This document shows, in pieces, positions 41,519-49,328 of a stretch of DNA of 64,000 nt. The notes under the pieces were generated by a model, which saw only the letters and a program-made list of their open reading frames with translations, had not been told where the DNA came from and did no database searches. The stretch spans positions 165,142 through 229,141 of the forward strand of contig CAUCKA010000003.1 of the NCBI GenBank assembly GCA_958443265.1, read 5' to 3'. Position 1 is the stretch's first letter. Each line of letters starts with the position of its first letter. This stretch comes from an uncultured Collinsella sp. GTDB taxonomy: Bacteria > Actinomycetota > Coriobacteriia > Coriobacteriales > Coriobacteriaceae. The position numbers and the translations under genes are program-made.

Positions 41519-43032
41519 TACAGCTCGCCTCCCTTCCCGGCAAAATCGGGCGCGACGGAAAGCACGGGCGCACCCGTGGCGGCATCGGCAAAGCCGCGCT
41601 CCAAGGCGCGGGCAAACGTGAGCAGCTGACGGTCCTTAAAGGCCGGACCCACCAGCTGGGCAGAAACGGGCAGATGAGTATCCTCGCCCAGGCCCAGCGG
41701 CACCGAGATACCGCCGTTGCCGCAAATGTTGAGCGAGATGGTGTACAGGTCCGAAAGGTACATCTGCGTGGGGTCGCTGATCTCGCCAAACTTAAAGGCC
41801 GTGCGCGGCGAGGCGGGCATGAGGATGGTGTCCACCTTGGCATACGCGGCGTCGTAGTCCTGCGTGATGAGCGTGCGGGCCTTTTGCGCAGCGTAGTAGT
41901 ACTTGTCGTACACGCCCGAGCTCAGCAGGTAGGCGCCGAGCATCTGACGGCGCTTGGCCTCGGCGCCAAAACCGTGGGCGCGCGAAAGCGAACTCTGGTC
42001 GGACAGGTTGGCGCAGCCCTCCTCCTGGTAGCCGTAGCGAATGCCGTCGAAACGGGCCAGGTTGGAGAATGCCTCGGCCGGGCCGATGACGTAGTAGGCG
42101 GCGATGGCGGCGTCCAGGTGCGGCAGGTCGACCTCGACCAGCTCGGCACCCTGGTTCTGCAGCTCCTGGGCGGCGCGCTGAACAGCGGCCTTGACCTCGG
42201 GCGTCAGGCCCTCGGCCTCCATAAACGCGGGGATGATGCCCACGCGCTTGCCCTCGATGCTGTCGTTGAGATGCTCGGTAAAGTCGACGGCGCAGTCCTG
42301 GCTGGTGCAGTCGTACGGATCGTGCCCCGCGCCGGTAAGCGCGTTCATGGCCAGCGCGACATCCTCGACCGTGCGGCCAAAGGGACCCACCTGGTCGAGC
42401 GACGAGCCAAAGGCAACCACGCCGTAACGGCTCACGGCGCCATACGTGGGCTTAAAGCCCACCACGCCGCACAGCGACGCCGGCTGGCGAATGGAGCCGC
42501 CGGTGTCCGAGCCCAGCGAGAGCGCGACCTCGCCCGCGGCGACGGCTGCAGCGGAGCCGCCCGAGGAGCCGCCGGGCACACGCTCGGTATCCCAGGGGTT
42601 GTTGGTGCGGTGGAACGCCGAGCTCTCGGTGGAGCTGCCAAAGGCAAACTCGTCCATGTTGGCCTTGCCCATGGGCAGGCAGCCGGCATCCAGCATGCGC
42701 TGGACGCAGGTGGCGGTGTAGACGCTCTGGTAGTCCTCGAGCATGAGGGAAGCGCAGGTGGTGCGCGTGCCCACGAGGTTCATGTTGTCCTTGATGGCCA
42801 GCGGCACGCCCGCGAGCGGGGGCAGCGGCTTGCCTGCGACACGGTCGGCATCCACGCGCGCGGCGGCCTCGAGCGCAAGCTCGGGCGCCACCTGCAGGAA
42901 TGCCTGGACCCCGCCCTCGCGCGCCTCGATGGCGGCAAGGGAGGCCTGGGCCACCTCGGTAGCGGTAAAGTCGCCGGCGGCAACGCCTGCGGCGATCTGG
43001 GCGGCGGTAAAGAAATCGAAGCTCTGCGCCAT
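41518..43032 (-). CDS. gatA: Aspartyl/glutamyl-tRNA amidotransferase subunit A
   Basis: This 504-residue amidase-signature enzyme releases ammonia from glutamine for GatB. The Ser-cisSer-Lys triad is visible: Lys in VPLAIKDNMN, and the Gly/Ser-rich VPGGSSGGSAAAVAAGEVALSLGSDTGGSIRQPA stretch (about residues 150-185). It is the second gene of gatCAB and overlaps its neighbours by a single base on each side or nearly so, a tightly coupled operon. Confidence 0.97.
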   Translation of the reverse strand: MAQSFDFFTAAQIAAGVAAGDFTATEVAQASLAAIEAREGGVQAFLQVAPELALEAAARVDADRVAGKPLPPLAGVPLAIKDNMNLVGTRTTCASLMLEDYQSVYTATCVQRMLDAGCLPMGKANMDEFAFGSSTESSAFHRTNNPWDTERVPGGSSGGSAAAVAAGEVALSLGSDTGGSIRQPASLCGVVGFKPTYGAVSRYGVVAFGSSLDQVGPFGRTVEDVALAMNALTGAGHDPYDCTSQDCAVDFTEHLNDSIEGKRVGIIPAFMEAEGLTPEVKAAVQRAAQELQNQGAELVEVDLPHLDAAIAAYYVIGPAEAFSNLARFDGIRYGYQEEGCANLSDQSSLSRAHGFGAEAKRRQMLGAYLLSSGVYDKYYYAAQKARTLITQDYDAAYAKVDTILMPASPRTAFKFGEISDPTQMYLSDLYTISLNICGNGGISVPLGLGEDTHLPVSAQLVGPAFKDRQLLTFARALERGFADAATGAPVLSVAPDFAGKGGEL

Positions 43033-43343
43033 TACTCGCTCTCCCCCTCTCCCAAAATGGACGGCACGCGGAAGTAGCGGTCGCGCGCGCTGCCGGCGTT
43101 TTCGAGCGCAATGTCGAGCGGCAGGTCGCGCTCGGGCTCGCGCAGGTCATCGCCCATCACGTTGGACAGGCTTCCGATGGGATGGAACGTGGGCTCCACG
43201 TCGGGTAAGTCATATTGCAAGACAGGCTCGAGCATCTGGACGGCGTCGTTCATGTAGGACGTCATCTGGGTGAGCTCGTCATCGGTCAGTGCGATCTTTG
43301 CGTACTCGGCGATGTCGCGCACGTCTTTCTCGCTGAGTGCCAT
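43032..43343 (-). CDS. gatC: Aspartyl/glutamyl-tRNA amidotransferase subunit C
   Basis: This 103-residue subunit wraps and stabilises GatA with GatB. The N-terminal helix MALSEKDVRDIAEYAKIAL and the DVEPTFHP segment are typical. ATG at 43343 is preceded by GAAGGGAG. As first gene of the operon, its promoter should be in the gap upstream, which also holds hairpin repeats. Confidence 0.94.
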   Translation of the reverse strand: MALSEKDVRDIAEYAKIALTDDELTQMTSYMNDAVQMLEPVLQYDLPDVEPTFHPIGSLSNVMGDDLREPERDLPLDIALENAGSARDRYFRVPSILGEGESE

Positions 43344-43525
43344 AGGCGCTCCCTTCCGCATAACAGATAAACCGCTCTAGTATACAAGGCAACGCCGCTT
43401 GGAGCAGGTGCTTTACCCAAATGCAGCGAAAACGTAACGAGGACGGCGGGTTGGCAGGCGGCGGGCTGGCGGTTCTGCAGCGAAACCGCACCGTCCATAG
43501 CGAAAACCATCTCGTCCACAACGAA

Positions 43526-43589
43526 AACCATCACAACATTCGACGCTTTTCGCCAAAATCGAGATTTTCATCGAATGTTGTGATGGTTT
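43526..43589. repeat. Hairpin repeat, CATCACAACATTCGA family, copy 1
   Basis: AAACCATCACAACATTCGA and its exact inverse TCGAATGTTGTGATGGTTT enclose 26 bases with their own partial pairing. Other copies are at 55943, 60176 and 61416. Confidence 0.85.
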
Positions 43590-43600
43590 GAAAGCCACGA

Positions 43601-43633
43601 GCACCACAAAAGTGCCTGTCCCCTTTGTGGTGG
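43601..43633. repeat. Hairpin repeat, ACCACCACAAAGG family, copy 2
   Basis: CACCACAAAAG / CTTTGTGGTG around TGCCTGTCCC, directly following the previous hairpin and 15 bases before the sortase stop. Confidence 0.78.
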
Positions 43634-43647
43634 TTCTGAAGAATGCC

Positions 43648-44586
43648 TTATGCCGAGGCCTTGGTCTTGCGGCGCTTGCGGATCGCGTGGATCACGATGT
43701 CCAGCAGCAACAGCACAATGGCTACGACCACGATGAGCACGGCAAACTCGCGCTTGCCCCAGTGGCGGCCGGCCAGCGACTTTTGCTTGTCGACATCCTT
43801 CTTGTTGTACTTGGTGCGCACGCAATGCACCAGCAGGCGATGGTCGTTCACGCCGTAGGGCGTGCAGGTGACGAGCGTCACCTTGTCGGCGCCGGGCTCG
43901 ATGGTCAGCGACTCCATCTCCTCGGGCAGCACCACCTCGGAATCCACCATCTTGTAGGCAAGCGTCTTGTTCATGGTGTGCAGCAGCACCAGGTCGCCGG
44001 GCTCCAGCGAGTGAATGTCGTCGAACATGCTCAGGTTGCGCATGCCCGAGTGCGCGGTAAGCACGCAATGCGTCGAGGTGCCGCCCACCGGCAGGCTCGT
44101 GCCCTCCAGGTGGCCGACGCCCGCCATAAGGACTTCTTCGCTCGTGCCGTGGTAGATGGGCATACTCACGTCGATGGAGGGGATCTCGACCCAGCTCATC
44201 ATGGGGTCGCGGTCAAAAATGAGCTGCTGAGCGTAGGGCTCGATCTGGTCGGCGGGGAGCTCGGTGGCCTCGCCCGCCAGCTGCTCGTTAAAGGAGCGCG
44301 CCTGGAGCAGGATGCGCTCGCGCTCCTCGGCAGATAGCGCGTCCACGGTGCTGGACACGGTGCTGATCTGGTTGAACACGCCCGAGGCCTCGAGCCGGTC
44401 CAAGATCCACGGCCAGGTCATAAGGCCCACGCCAATAAGGATGATGACGATGGTGATGAGCCGGTCGGCCCAGCGCGGCAGTCGCTTGCGACGGCGCTTG
44501 GGCTTTGGTTGAGGTTTGGGCTGAGGGCTTGAGCCACCGTTGGCCGCGGCGTTATTGCTCTTCATATGTTTGGCGCCCTGCACCAT
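43648..44586 (-). CDS. Class C (pilin-polymerising) sortase
   Basis: This 312-residue membrane-anchored transpeptidase has an N-terminal basic and proline-rich tail followed by a membrane segment (LITIVIILIGVGLMTWPW). The catalytic domain shows His in VLTAHSGM, Cys in TLVTCTPYG and Arg in VHCVRTKYN. A second membrane segment near the C-terminus (FAVLIVVVAIVLLLLDIVI) is typical of class C. It should link the pilins encoded at 47.4-54.4 kb, although toxin-antitoxin-like modules lie between. AGAGGAG precedes the ATG at 44586. Confidence 0.93.
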   Translation of the reverse strand: MVQGAKHMKSNNAAANGGSSPQPKPQPKPKRRRKRLPRWADRLITIVIILIGVGLMTWPWILDRLEASGVFNQISTVSSTVDALSAEERERILLQARSFNEQLAGEATELPADQIEPYAQQLIFDRDPMMSWVEIPSIDVSMPIYHGTSEEVLMAGVGHLEGTSLPVGGTSTHCVLTAHSGMRNLSMFDDIHSLEPGDLVLLHTMNKTLAYKMVDSEVVLPEEMESLTIEPGADKVTLVTCTPYGVNDHRLLVHCVRTKYNKKDVDKQKSLAGRHWGKREFAVLIVVVAIVLLLLDIVIHAIRKRRKTKASA

Positions 44587-44697
44587 CGCCGGTCACTCCT
44601 CTACAACTCAGGTTGTCTAAACAAATAATAGCCGATTAGCGAGCCTCCGCGCCGGACAACGCAGCTTGACTGCACCGTCCGGGCCACATAGCCCCAC

Positions 44698-45471
44698 TCA
44701 ACCAATCAAGCCATATGTTGCTTTCATCGTCTCGAGCAACTGCGCCATCGTTACGCCCGCAACCCCAATCTGTTTCAGATTGACGTCGCCCACCTCGCAA
44801 TCTTTAACAAACGCAAGCATATCGTCCTTCAGTTCTCCGCCCAGGTCGACACCTTCCGACTCGCCAAGCAGCTGAGCAAGCCTCAGCGCATCGCGTTTAT
44901 GCTTTTTTACCTTCTTCGAATCAACGTTCTCCCCCGCTTCCCTTCTAGCTTTTAGGTCGAGATACGCCTTCGCTTTGAACGGGACAATGTATTCCGTGCC
45001 CAGGACCGAAACGCCGCCTACGGTCCGAATTCCCTGAAGGAACAAGCTGTAGTAAGCATCGTCTAACAAAATTGCCGAAAGACTGCTTATGTTTTCATCA
45101 ACGTGAATTGGCGCCACATCAATCCCCTCACGACCCTTTAGAAAGTCGGGGCACTTCGCGAAGAGCTCGATCATATGGGGGTAACCCGGCCTCTTTGGCT
45201 CTGTAAACCGATAAAAACATGAGCCTTTACCTTCGCCCCAGCCGCAGCGGTAGCCGCCATCACGCACCAAAGTCCATATGGCTTCTGCCGTCTGAGGCAA
45301 CCGATCATCGGCGACAATTACCACATCAAAATCGTGAGTCGCCCTGAATGAAAGCCCCGCCTCCGCGAGCAAAATGTCGCATGCCGTGCCGCCGATAAGG
45401 GCATACGATCCTTCAGCTTCTTGCATATGCTGCTGAAATTCTTGGAGACCTTCTACAGCGCTTCTTGCCAT
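44698..45471 (-). CDS. Nucleotidyltransferase-fold protein, AbiEii-like putative toxin
   Basis: This 257-residue protein has the nucleotidyltransferase signature YALIGGTACDILL followed by THDFDVVIVAD (G-G then D-x-D). The C-terminal half is helical with a Lys-rich stretch (DSKKVKKHKRDALRL). Its start overlaps the end of the upstream winged-helix gene by 19 bases. This gene order is that of type IV-like systems (AbiE, or MenT-type tRNA-modifying toxins). The identity as toxin is inferred from fold and context only. Confidence 0.72.
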   Translation of the reverse strand: MARSAVEGLQEFQQHMQEAEGSYALIGGTACDILLAEAGLSFRATHDFDVVIVADDRLPQTAEAIWTLVRDGGYRCGWGEGKGSCFYRFTEPKRPGYPHMIELFAKCPDFLKGREGIDVAPIHVDENISSLSAILLDDAYYSLFLQGIRTVGGVSVLGTEYIVPFKAKAYLDLKARREAGENVDSKKVKKHKRDALRLAQLLGESEGVDLGGELKDDMLAFVKDCEVGDVNLKQIGVAGVTMAQLLETMKATYGLIG

Positions 45472-46421
45472 GGATATTCCTTTCCAAACATGCGATCGAC
45501 TTCGAGCTGAATTCGCTCATCGTCGATTGCCGCCAAAGATAGCGCAAGCGAAATGTTGTCGACACGGGAGGAGTCGGCAAACACGGGTGCATAGCGCCAC
45601 ACTTGGATCATCGCCGTCTCGTTATCCGGCAACTCCCCGTCTGCGACTTCGAGGTCGCTCAGTTGACGCCATGCACTTCTTAAGACGGCCTTTTGTTCCA
45701 TGCCCGGCGCAGCGAGCATCGAACGCGCAGCGAGCGCCGTCTCCCCGGCGTCAACAAGATAGTCGATCTGCTGCGTCTTCCTTGTAAAAAAGACCTTCGA
45801 GACAGGCGAGGAGAGCTCTGCCATGTGCTCGCTGAGCAGAAGATCAACGGCAACAGGGAACACGAAGACACGTCGCTCGCGACGCTCGCGTCTCGCGAGC
45901 CCCCTGTCAACAAGCTCGGTTATGGCCTCACTCGCGCGGCTTGCCGAGATCCCAAGCGCACGACAAAGGTCATAGGGACGATATGGCTCCTGGGCTGCTC
46001 CCCAGATTGCGGCAGCCTGCGCGTTGGGTGACATCTTGGTCGCGTGATTGCGAAACCGGACACTGCCCCTCTCCGTACAGGCCGTGCCCATAAATGGAAG
46101 AAAAGCCTGTCTGCCGGGGCAAACAAACGGAATCCCTTGTGCGACCAATGCTTTGCGCTGACGTGCATCGGCATCAGGAAACGAAACGACAACAGGAGTC
46201 TCCGCACGCAAGGCTAGCTGACTATAGACCCTCTTAGCCTCGGGAAGCCCGACGCCAGTAGGCAAACTTGCAAGCAAAAACGAAAACCCGTTTGCGTCAA
46301 CAGCGCGGACCTCAATCGCCCGCAGATACAGCGGCAAGCGTGCGGATCCAGGCCAAGTTCTGGCCTTGGCGGAGAGGCCTAGTGCTTCTTGTAAGTAGAT
46401 TAGCGCTTCGTTCATTTCCAT
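45453..46421 (-). CDS. Winged-helix regulator, putative antitoxin partner
   Basis: This 322-residue protein has an N-terminal alpha/beta part (AETPVVVSFPDADARQRKALVAQGIPFVCPGRQAFLPFMG) and a MarR-like winged helix near residues 165-230 (RPYDLCRALGISASRASEAITELVDRGLARRE). It overlaps the nucleotidyltransferase gene. Start choice between ATG at 46421 and 46415 is uncertain and no strong ribosome site is seen. An inverted repeat ATTCCAATATAAACTGGAAT and a TATAAT lie just upstream, fitting autorepression. Confidence 0.72.
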   Translation of the reverse strand: MEMNEALIYLQEALGLSAKARTWPGSARLPLYLRAIEVRAVDANGFSFLLASLPTGVGLPEAKRVYSQLALRAETPVVVSFPDADARQRKALVAQGIPFVCPGRQAFLPFMGTACTERGSVRFRNHATKMSPNAQAAAIWGAAQEPYRPYDLCRALGISASRASEAITELVDRGLARRERRERRVFVFPVAVDLLLSEHMAELSSPVSKVFFTRKTQQIDYLVDAGETALAARSMLAAPGMEQKAVLRSAWRQLSDLEVADGELPDNETAMIQVWRYAPVFADSSRVDNISLALSLAAIDDERIQLEVDRMFGKEYPWQEAL

Positions 46422-46435
46422 TATTTTCGTTCGAT

Positions 46436-46455
46436 TCCAGTTTATATTGGAATTA
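46436..46455 (-). promoter_or_regulatory. Putative autoregulatory operator of the winged-helix/nucleotidyltransferase pair
   Basis: ATTCC and GGAAT half-sites ten bases apart lie just before the start codon. A further GGAAT/ATTCC pair lies about 20 bases upstream, and TATAAT overlaps the left side. Confidence 0.45.
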
Positions 46456-46558
46456 TACATAATTTTCGGAATTAACGAGATTCCGTTCGCGCCTAAGCCC
46501 ATATTTGAGTTTTCAAAATGTCCCAGATCGGCTGGGCGATTCGGGATACAATGTCAAT

Positions 46559-46653
46559 AGAAAACGACGCATCCCGCGTAAATGTTTGGGAGCGCGGGTG
46601 GCCTAGTTTTCAGCTTTTGTTAAATGCCCGGGATCCGACCCCCGGGCATTCTT
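46559..46653 (+). ncRNA. Candidate small structured RNA convergent to the small-peptide gene, copy 1
   Basis: TACAAT at 46547-46552 is a plausible -10. About 90 bases follow with a stem CCCGCG/CGCGGG (46573-46604) and end in the terminator AATGCCCGGG/CCCGGGCATT (46623-46650). The RNA would run into the 3' end of the 49-residue peptide mRNA on the other strand. A near copy lies at 47039-47130. No transcription evidence is available. Confidence 0.5.
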
Positions 46654-46801
46654 ATTTGCGCTTGCGGCGCAACTGCCTTCTACCGTCCGCACCGCGCGTG
46701 CGCCTACGGACCTTAAACCGAACCTCATACGAGTCAAGAAACGCGATGACGAACGAGCCCACCGCCGCGAGGGCGGCGAGCGCGTTAAGGAATTTCAGCA
46801 T
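46652..46801 (-). CDS. Small hydrophobic-basic peptide, type I toxin-like
   Basis: This 49-residue peptide has an N-terminal membrane helix (LNALAALAAVGSFVIAFLD) followed by a strongly basic tail (RRRTRGADGRRQLRRKRK). This is the layout of many type I toxins. GGAGG sits seven bases before the ATG and TAAAAT lies further upstream. It converges on a candidate RNA with a shared terminator. A second, 5'-deleted copy is at 47129-47240. No family name is claimed. Confidence 0.55.
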   Translation of the reverse strand: MLKFLNALAALAAVGSFVIAFLDSYEVRFKVRRRTRGADGRRQLRRKRK

Positions 46802-47038
46802 ATGGTGACCTCCGATCGAGTCGTCGGCCGCCCGCGCACGGAATGCGTCGCAAAGCCATTTTACTGCGAGTGCATGCACCCGCAGCTGGTAAACGCAATA
46901 ATTGCAAACATTTGTTCGATAGTTATAAACACAATTCCTCATCCAGCGGAGCCTGGCCGCATTGTCCGGGTTTGCCCGACGTGTTTGCGTTTTCAGAATA
47001 TCCCGGATCGGCTGGGCGATTCGGGATACAATTGCTAC

Positions 47039-47130
47039 AGGAAACGACGCACCCCGCGTAAGTACTTAGGAGCGCGGGCGACCAGTTTCCGACGTTGTTA
47101 AATGCCCGGGCCTCTAACCCCGGGCATTTT
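47039..47130 (+). ncRNA. Candidate small structured RNA, copy 2
   Basis: It has the same plan as copy 1: TACAAT at 47027-47032, stem CCCGCG/CGCGGG, terminator AATGCCCGGG/CCCGGGCATTTT. It is retained although its partner peptide gene is truncated. Confidence 0.45.
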
Positions 47131-47240
47131 AATTTGCACGCGCGGCGCAAATGTCTTCTACCGTCCGCACCGCGCGTGCGCCCACGGACCTTAAACCGAA
47201 CCTCATACGAGTCAAGAAACGCGATGACGAACGTGCCCGC
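47129..47240 (-). pseudogene. 5'-deleted copy of the small-peptide gene
   Basis: The frame still reads VIAFLDSYEVRFKVRGRTRG and matches residues 18-37 of the intact peptide. The start codon and membrane helix are gone and the stop codon is lost (reads into CKLKCPG). Confidence 0.6.
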
Positions 47241-47274
47241 ATCGGACGATGGAGGCTGACCGCGTTATCCAAAA

Positions 47275-47312
47275 AAACGGGGCAGACTCCAGTGCGGAGT
47301 CTGCCCCGAAAA
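47275..47312 (-). terminator. Terminator of the pilin operon
   Basis: GGGGCAGACTCC / GGAGTCTGCCCC stem followed on the minus strand by TTTTTTTGG, about 100 bases after the major pilin stop. Confidence 0.9.
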
Positions 47313-47408
47313 GAGAATGGCAAAGCAAGAACGTGGATGGACGAGAAAAGTGTCCGCAAGTCTCATGGGCATCACATCCCACCTGCCAAAGGGATGGGTG
47401 AGCGAGCG

Positions 47409-49220
47409 TTACTCCTGCTCGGACTCCTCAGCCTGCTTACGGCTGCGGATGAGGTGCGCCACGCCGATGCACAGCACCGCGCCACCAGCGATCCAAGTGA
47501 ACGTCACGCCGTTAAGGCCGGTGAGGGGAAGGCCAACCTGCTTGGTATCGCCAACGGTGATGTTGAAGTAGCCATCGGTGTCCTTCTCCGAGCCGGTCTG
47601 CGCCGCTAGCTTGTTATCACCGACATTCCTATCGGTAAGGCCAGCGATGATCTTGTCACTCTGGTTCTTGCTATCAAGCGTGCCAGAGAGCGCAGTAAGA
47701 CCAGCGTCCGGATCATTGGCGTTCATGGTCGGCTTGATCTCGAAGGTGAAGGGTTCGACCTTGGTGTAACCATCGGGAGCAGAAGTTTCCGTGACCGTAT
47801 AGACGCCAGCATCGAGACCGGTAAGCGTAATGACACCATCGGGGTCCATCGAAAGCTCAACCTTGCTGTCGCTCAAAGTGCCGTCACTATTGACATATTT
47901 AACGTTTGCGCTGTTCTCGTCACCGTTAGTTGTGTCACCAGCTGCGATGGTGAACTTAGCACCTTTCAGCGCCTTCTCAGTGCCAAGGTCAACCTTGTTG
48001 ATCTTGAGACCGTAGGTGTAGTCCTTGACCGTATCGGACTCCGAGGTGCCAGTGCCACCTGACATGGGGTTGTTAGAATACTCGAGCGTAACGGTGTTGG
48101 GGTTGCCATTCAGCTGGTTGTTTGCACCCGCAATAATCGCGCTTGCGTTGAGCCTCGCCCTGTAGAAAACGACGATTTCAGTCTTCCCATCAATCGTAAG
48201 CTCTTCGCCATTTTTCGCAGTGGCCGACTTCAAGCCCTTTTCGCCCTTATTAAAATTGACTACCAGGTCACGACTAGAGCCAGAGGGGTTAGTCACATTG
48301 TAGCTAGTCGAATCGATCTTGGTATATACACCATTATTCAGTGCATAAACGCTGAGCGAGCCCTCGATGTAGTCGAGACCGGCCGACAGCTGATCCGTGA
48401 ACTTGTAGGAATAGGAGTCATAGCTGGCGTAGTTATCTGCAATCGTACCGGTAAGCCTATAGTTCACTTCCTGGCCAACTTGGGAGTCGGCAGCGTCCAC
48501 CCAGTCAGTCTCGCCGGTAATGTCACCGCCCTTCACCTTAGAATCATCGAGGATCTTTTTCTCAACCGTGGGGATGCTGGTCTTCTCATGGACAGTTACG
48601 GCGCTACCGCCCACGACTGCAAAGATCGGGGACGTGCCAGTGTTCGGCTTGGTCGAATCGAGATCGCTGGTCACAAACAGGTAGTAACCGTTGCCATGCG
48701 CCTGATCAGGAGTCCAAGAATTACCAGTAGGGATGTTGGTCGCGGCAGGTTTCTCACTCTTAACGGCATTCGCAACTGCGTAGAGAACATTGTTGGTAGC
48801 GATTCGCGTTCCATCAGTCGATGTTGATCCTGCAGTAGTGGAACCCGCATGTGCCATGAGGAAGTCGGCTACTTCCTGGGCCGTAGGACTGTCAGACAGC
48901 TGGTCCTTAGCCTCCAAGCTGCCATAACCCTTCCAGTCTTTCGTAATGGCATCAATCACCTTCTCGCCAACCGTATCGCTTGCCCACGTGATGTTCTGAG
49001 CGGTCTTGCCGCCGTTTTCAGCGTCGGTCACCGTAGCCTTAAAGATCTGGTATGCCTTGAACTTGGTGCTCTCGTTACCCTCGACCTGGCTGATTATGAT
49101 GCTATTGCCGCCCTCCGCCGCAAACGCCATGGTCACCGGCGCCATAACTCCGCCGAAGCTCAGCGCTGCCGTGAGGCCGGCGGTTACTGCCAGGCGTGCG
49201 ATGTTCTTGCTCATGCTCAT
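47409..49220 (-). CDS. LPXTG-anchored major pilin with isopeptide domains
   Basis: This 603-residue secreted pilin has a signal peptide (residues about 1-33, ending TMAFA), a pilin-motif-like SIPTVEKKILDDSK, an adhesin/SpaH-type middle with isopeptide-forming Lys/Asn folds, a Cna-B-like domain with KINKVDLGTEKALKGAKF and the E-box region VYTVTETSAPDGYTKVE. The C-terminal sorting signal is LPLTG, then a membrane helix and charged tail. ATG at 49220 has GGAGG eight bases upstream. It is last in the three-gene pilin operon and most likely the shaft subunit polymerised by the class C sortase. Confidence 0.92.
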   Translation of the reverse strand: MSMSKNIARLAVTAGLTAALSFGGVMAPVTMAFAAEGGNSIIISQVEGNESTKFKAYQIFKATVTDAENGGKTAQNITWASDTVGEKVIDAITKDWKGYGSLEAKDQLSDSPTAQEVADFLMAHAGSTTAGSTSTDGTRIATNNVLYAVANAVKSEKPAATNIPTGNSWTPDQAHGNGYYLFVTSDLDSTKPNTGTSPIFAVVGGSAVTVHEKTSIPTVEKKILDDSKVKGGDITGETDWVDAADSQVGQEVNYRLTGTIADNYASYDSYSYKFTDQLSAGLDYIEGSLSVYALNNGVYTKIDSTSYNVTNPSGSSRDLVVNFNKGEKGLKSATAKNGEELTIDGKTEIVVFYRARLNASAIIAGANNQLNGNPNTVTLEYSNNPMSGGTGTSESDTVKDYTYGLKINKVDLGTEKALKGAKFTIAAGDTTNGDENSANVKYVNSDGTLSDSKVELSMDPDGVITLTGLDAGVYTVTETSAPDGYTKVEPFTFEIKPTMNANDPDAGLTALSGTLDSKNQSDKIIAGLTDRNVGDNKLAAQTGSEKDTDGYFNITVGDTKQVGLPLTGLNGVTFTWIAGGAVLCIGVAHLIRSRKQAEESEQE

Positions 49221-49328
49221 CTTCTTTTCCTCCGTTTTCCGTTTGATTCTCATTCGATCGATCATCATCTGTCTGTGTCTTAGCATCTACTTCGCTACGT
49301 CTCGCCCCGCTCTCTGTGGGGCTGCCAG

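Larger units (their letters stand above)
46984..47240. repeat. Second copy of the peptide/RNA locus
   Basis: 46504-46762 is repeated at 46984-47240, about 480 bp apart, with some 85-90% identity by eye. The promoter, stem and terminator of the candidate RNA are kept (compensating changes in the terminator loop). The peptide gene is broken. Confidence 0.75.

Noticed and set aside
39953..43077. Long plus-strand frames opposite gatB and gatA
   Set aside because: Antisense shadows of conserved genes, without start signals.
46652..47409. Insertion sequence remnant as the cause of the 480-bp duplication
   Set aside because: No transposase fragments or terminal inverted repeats were seen. Plain tandem duplication explains it.
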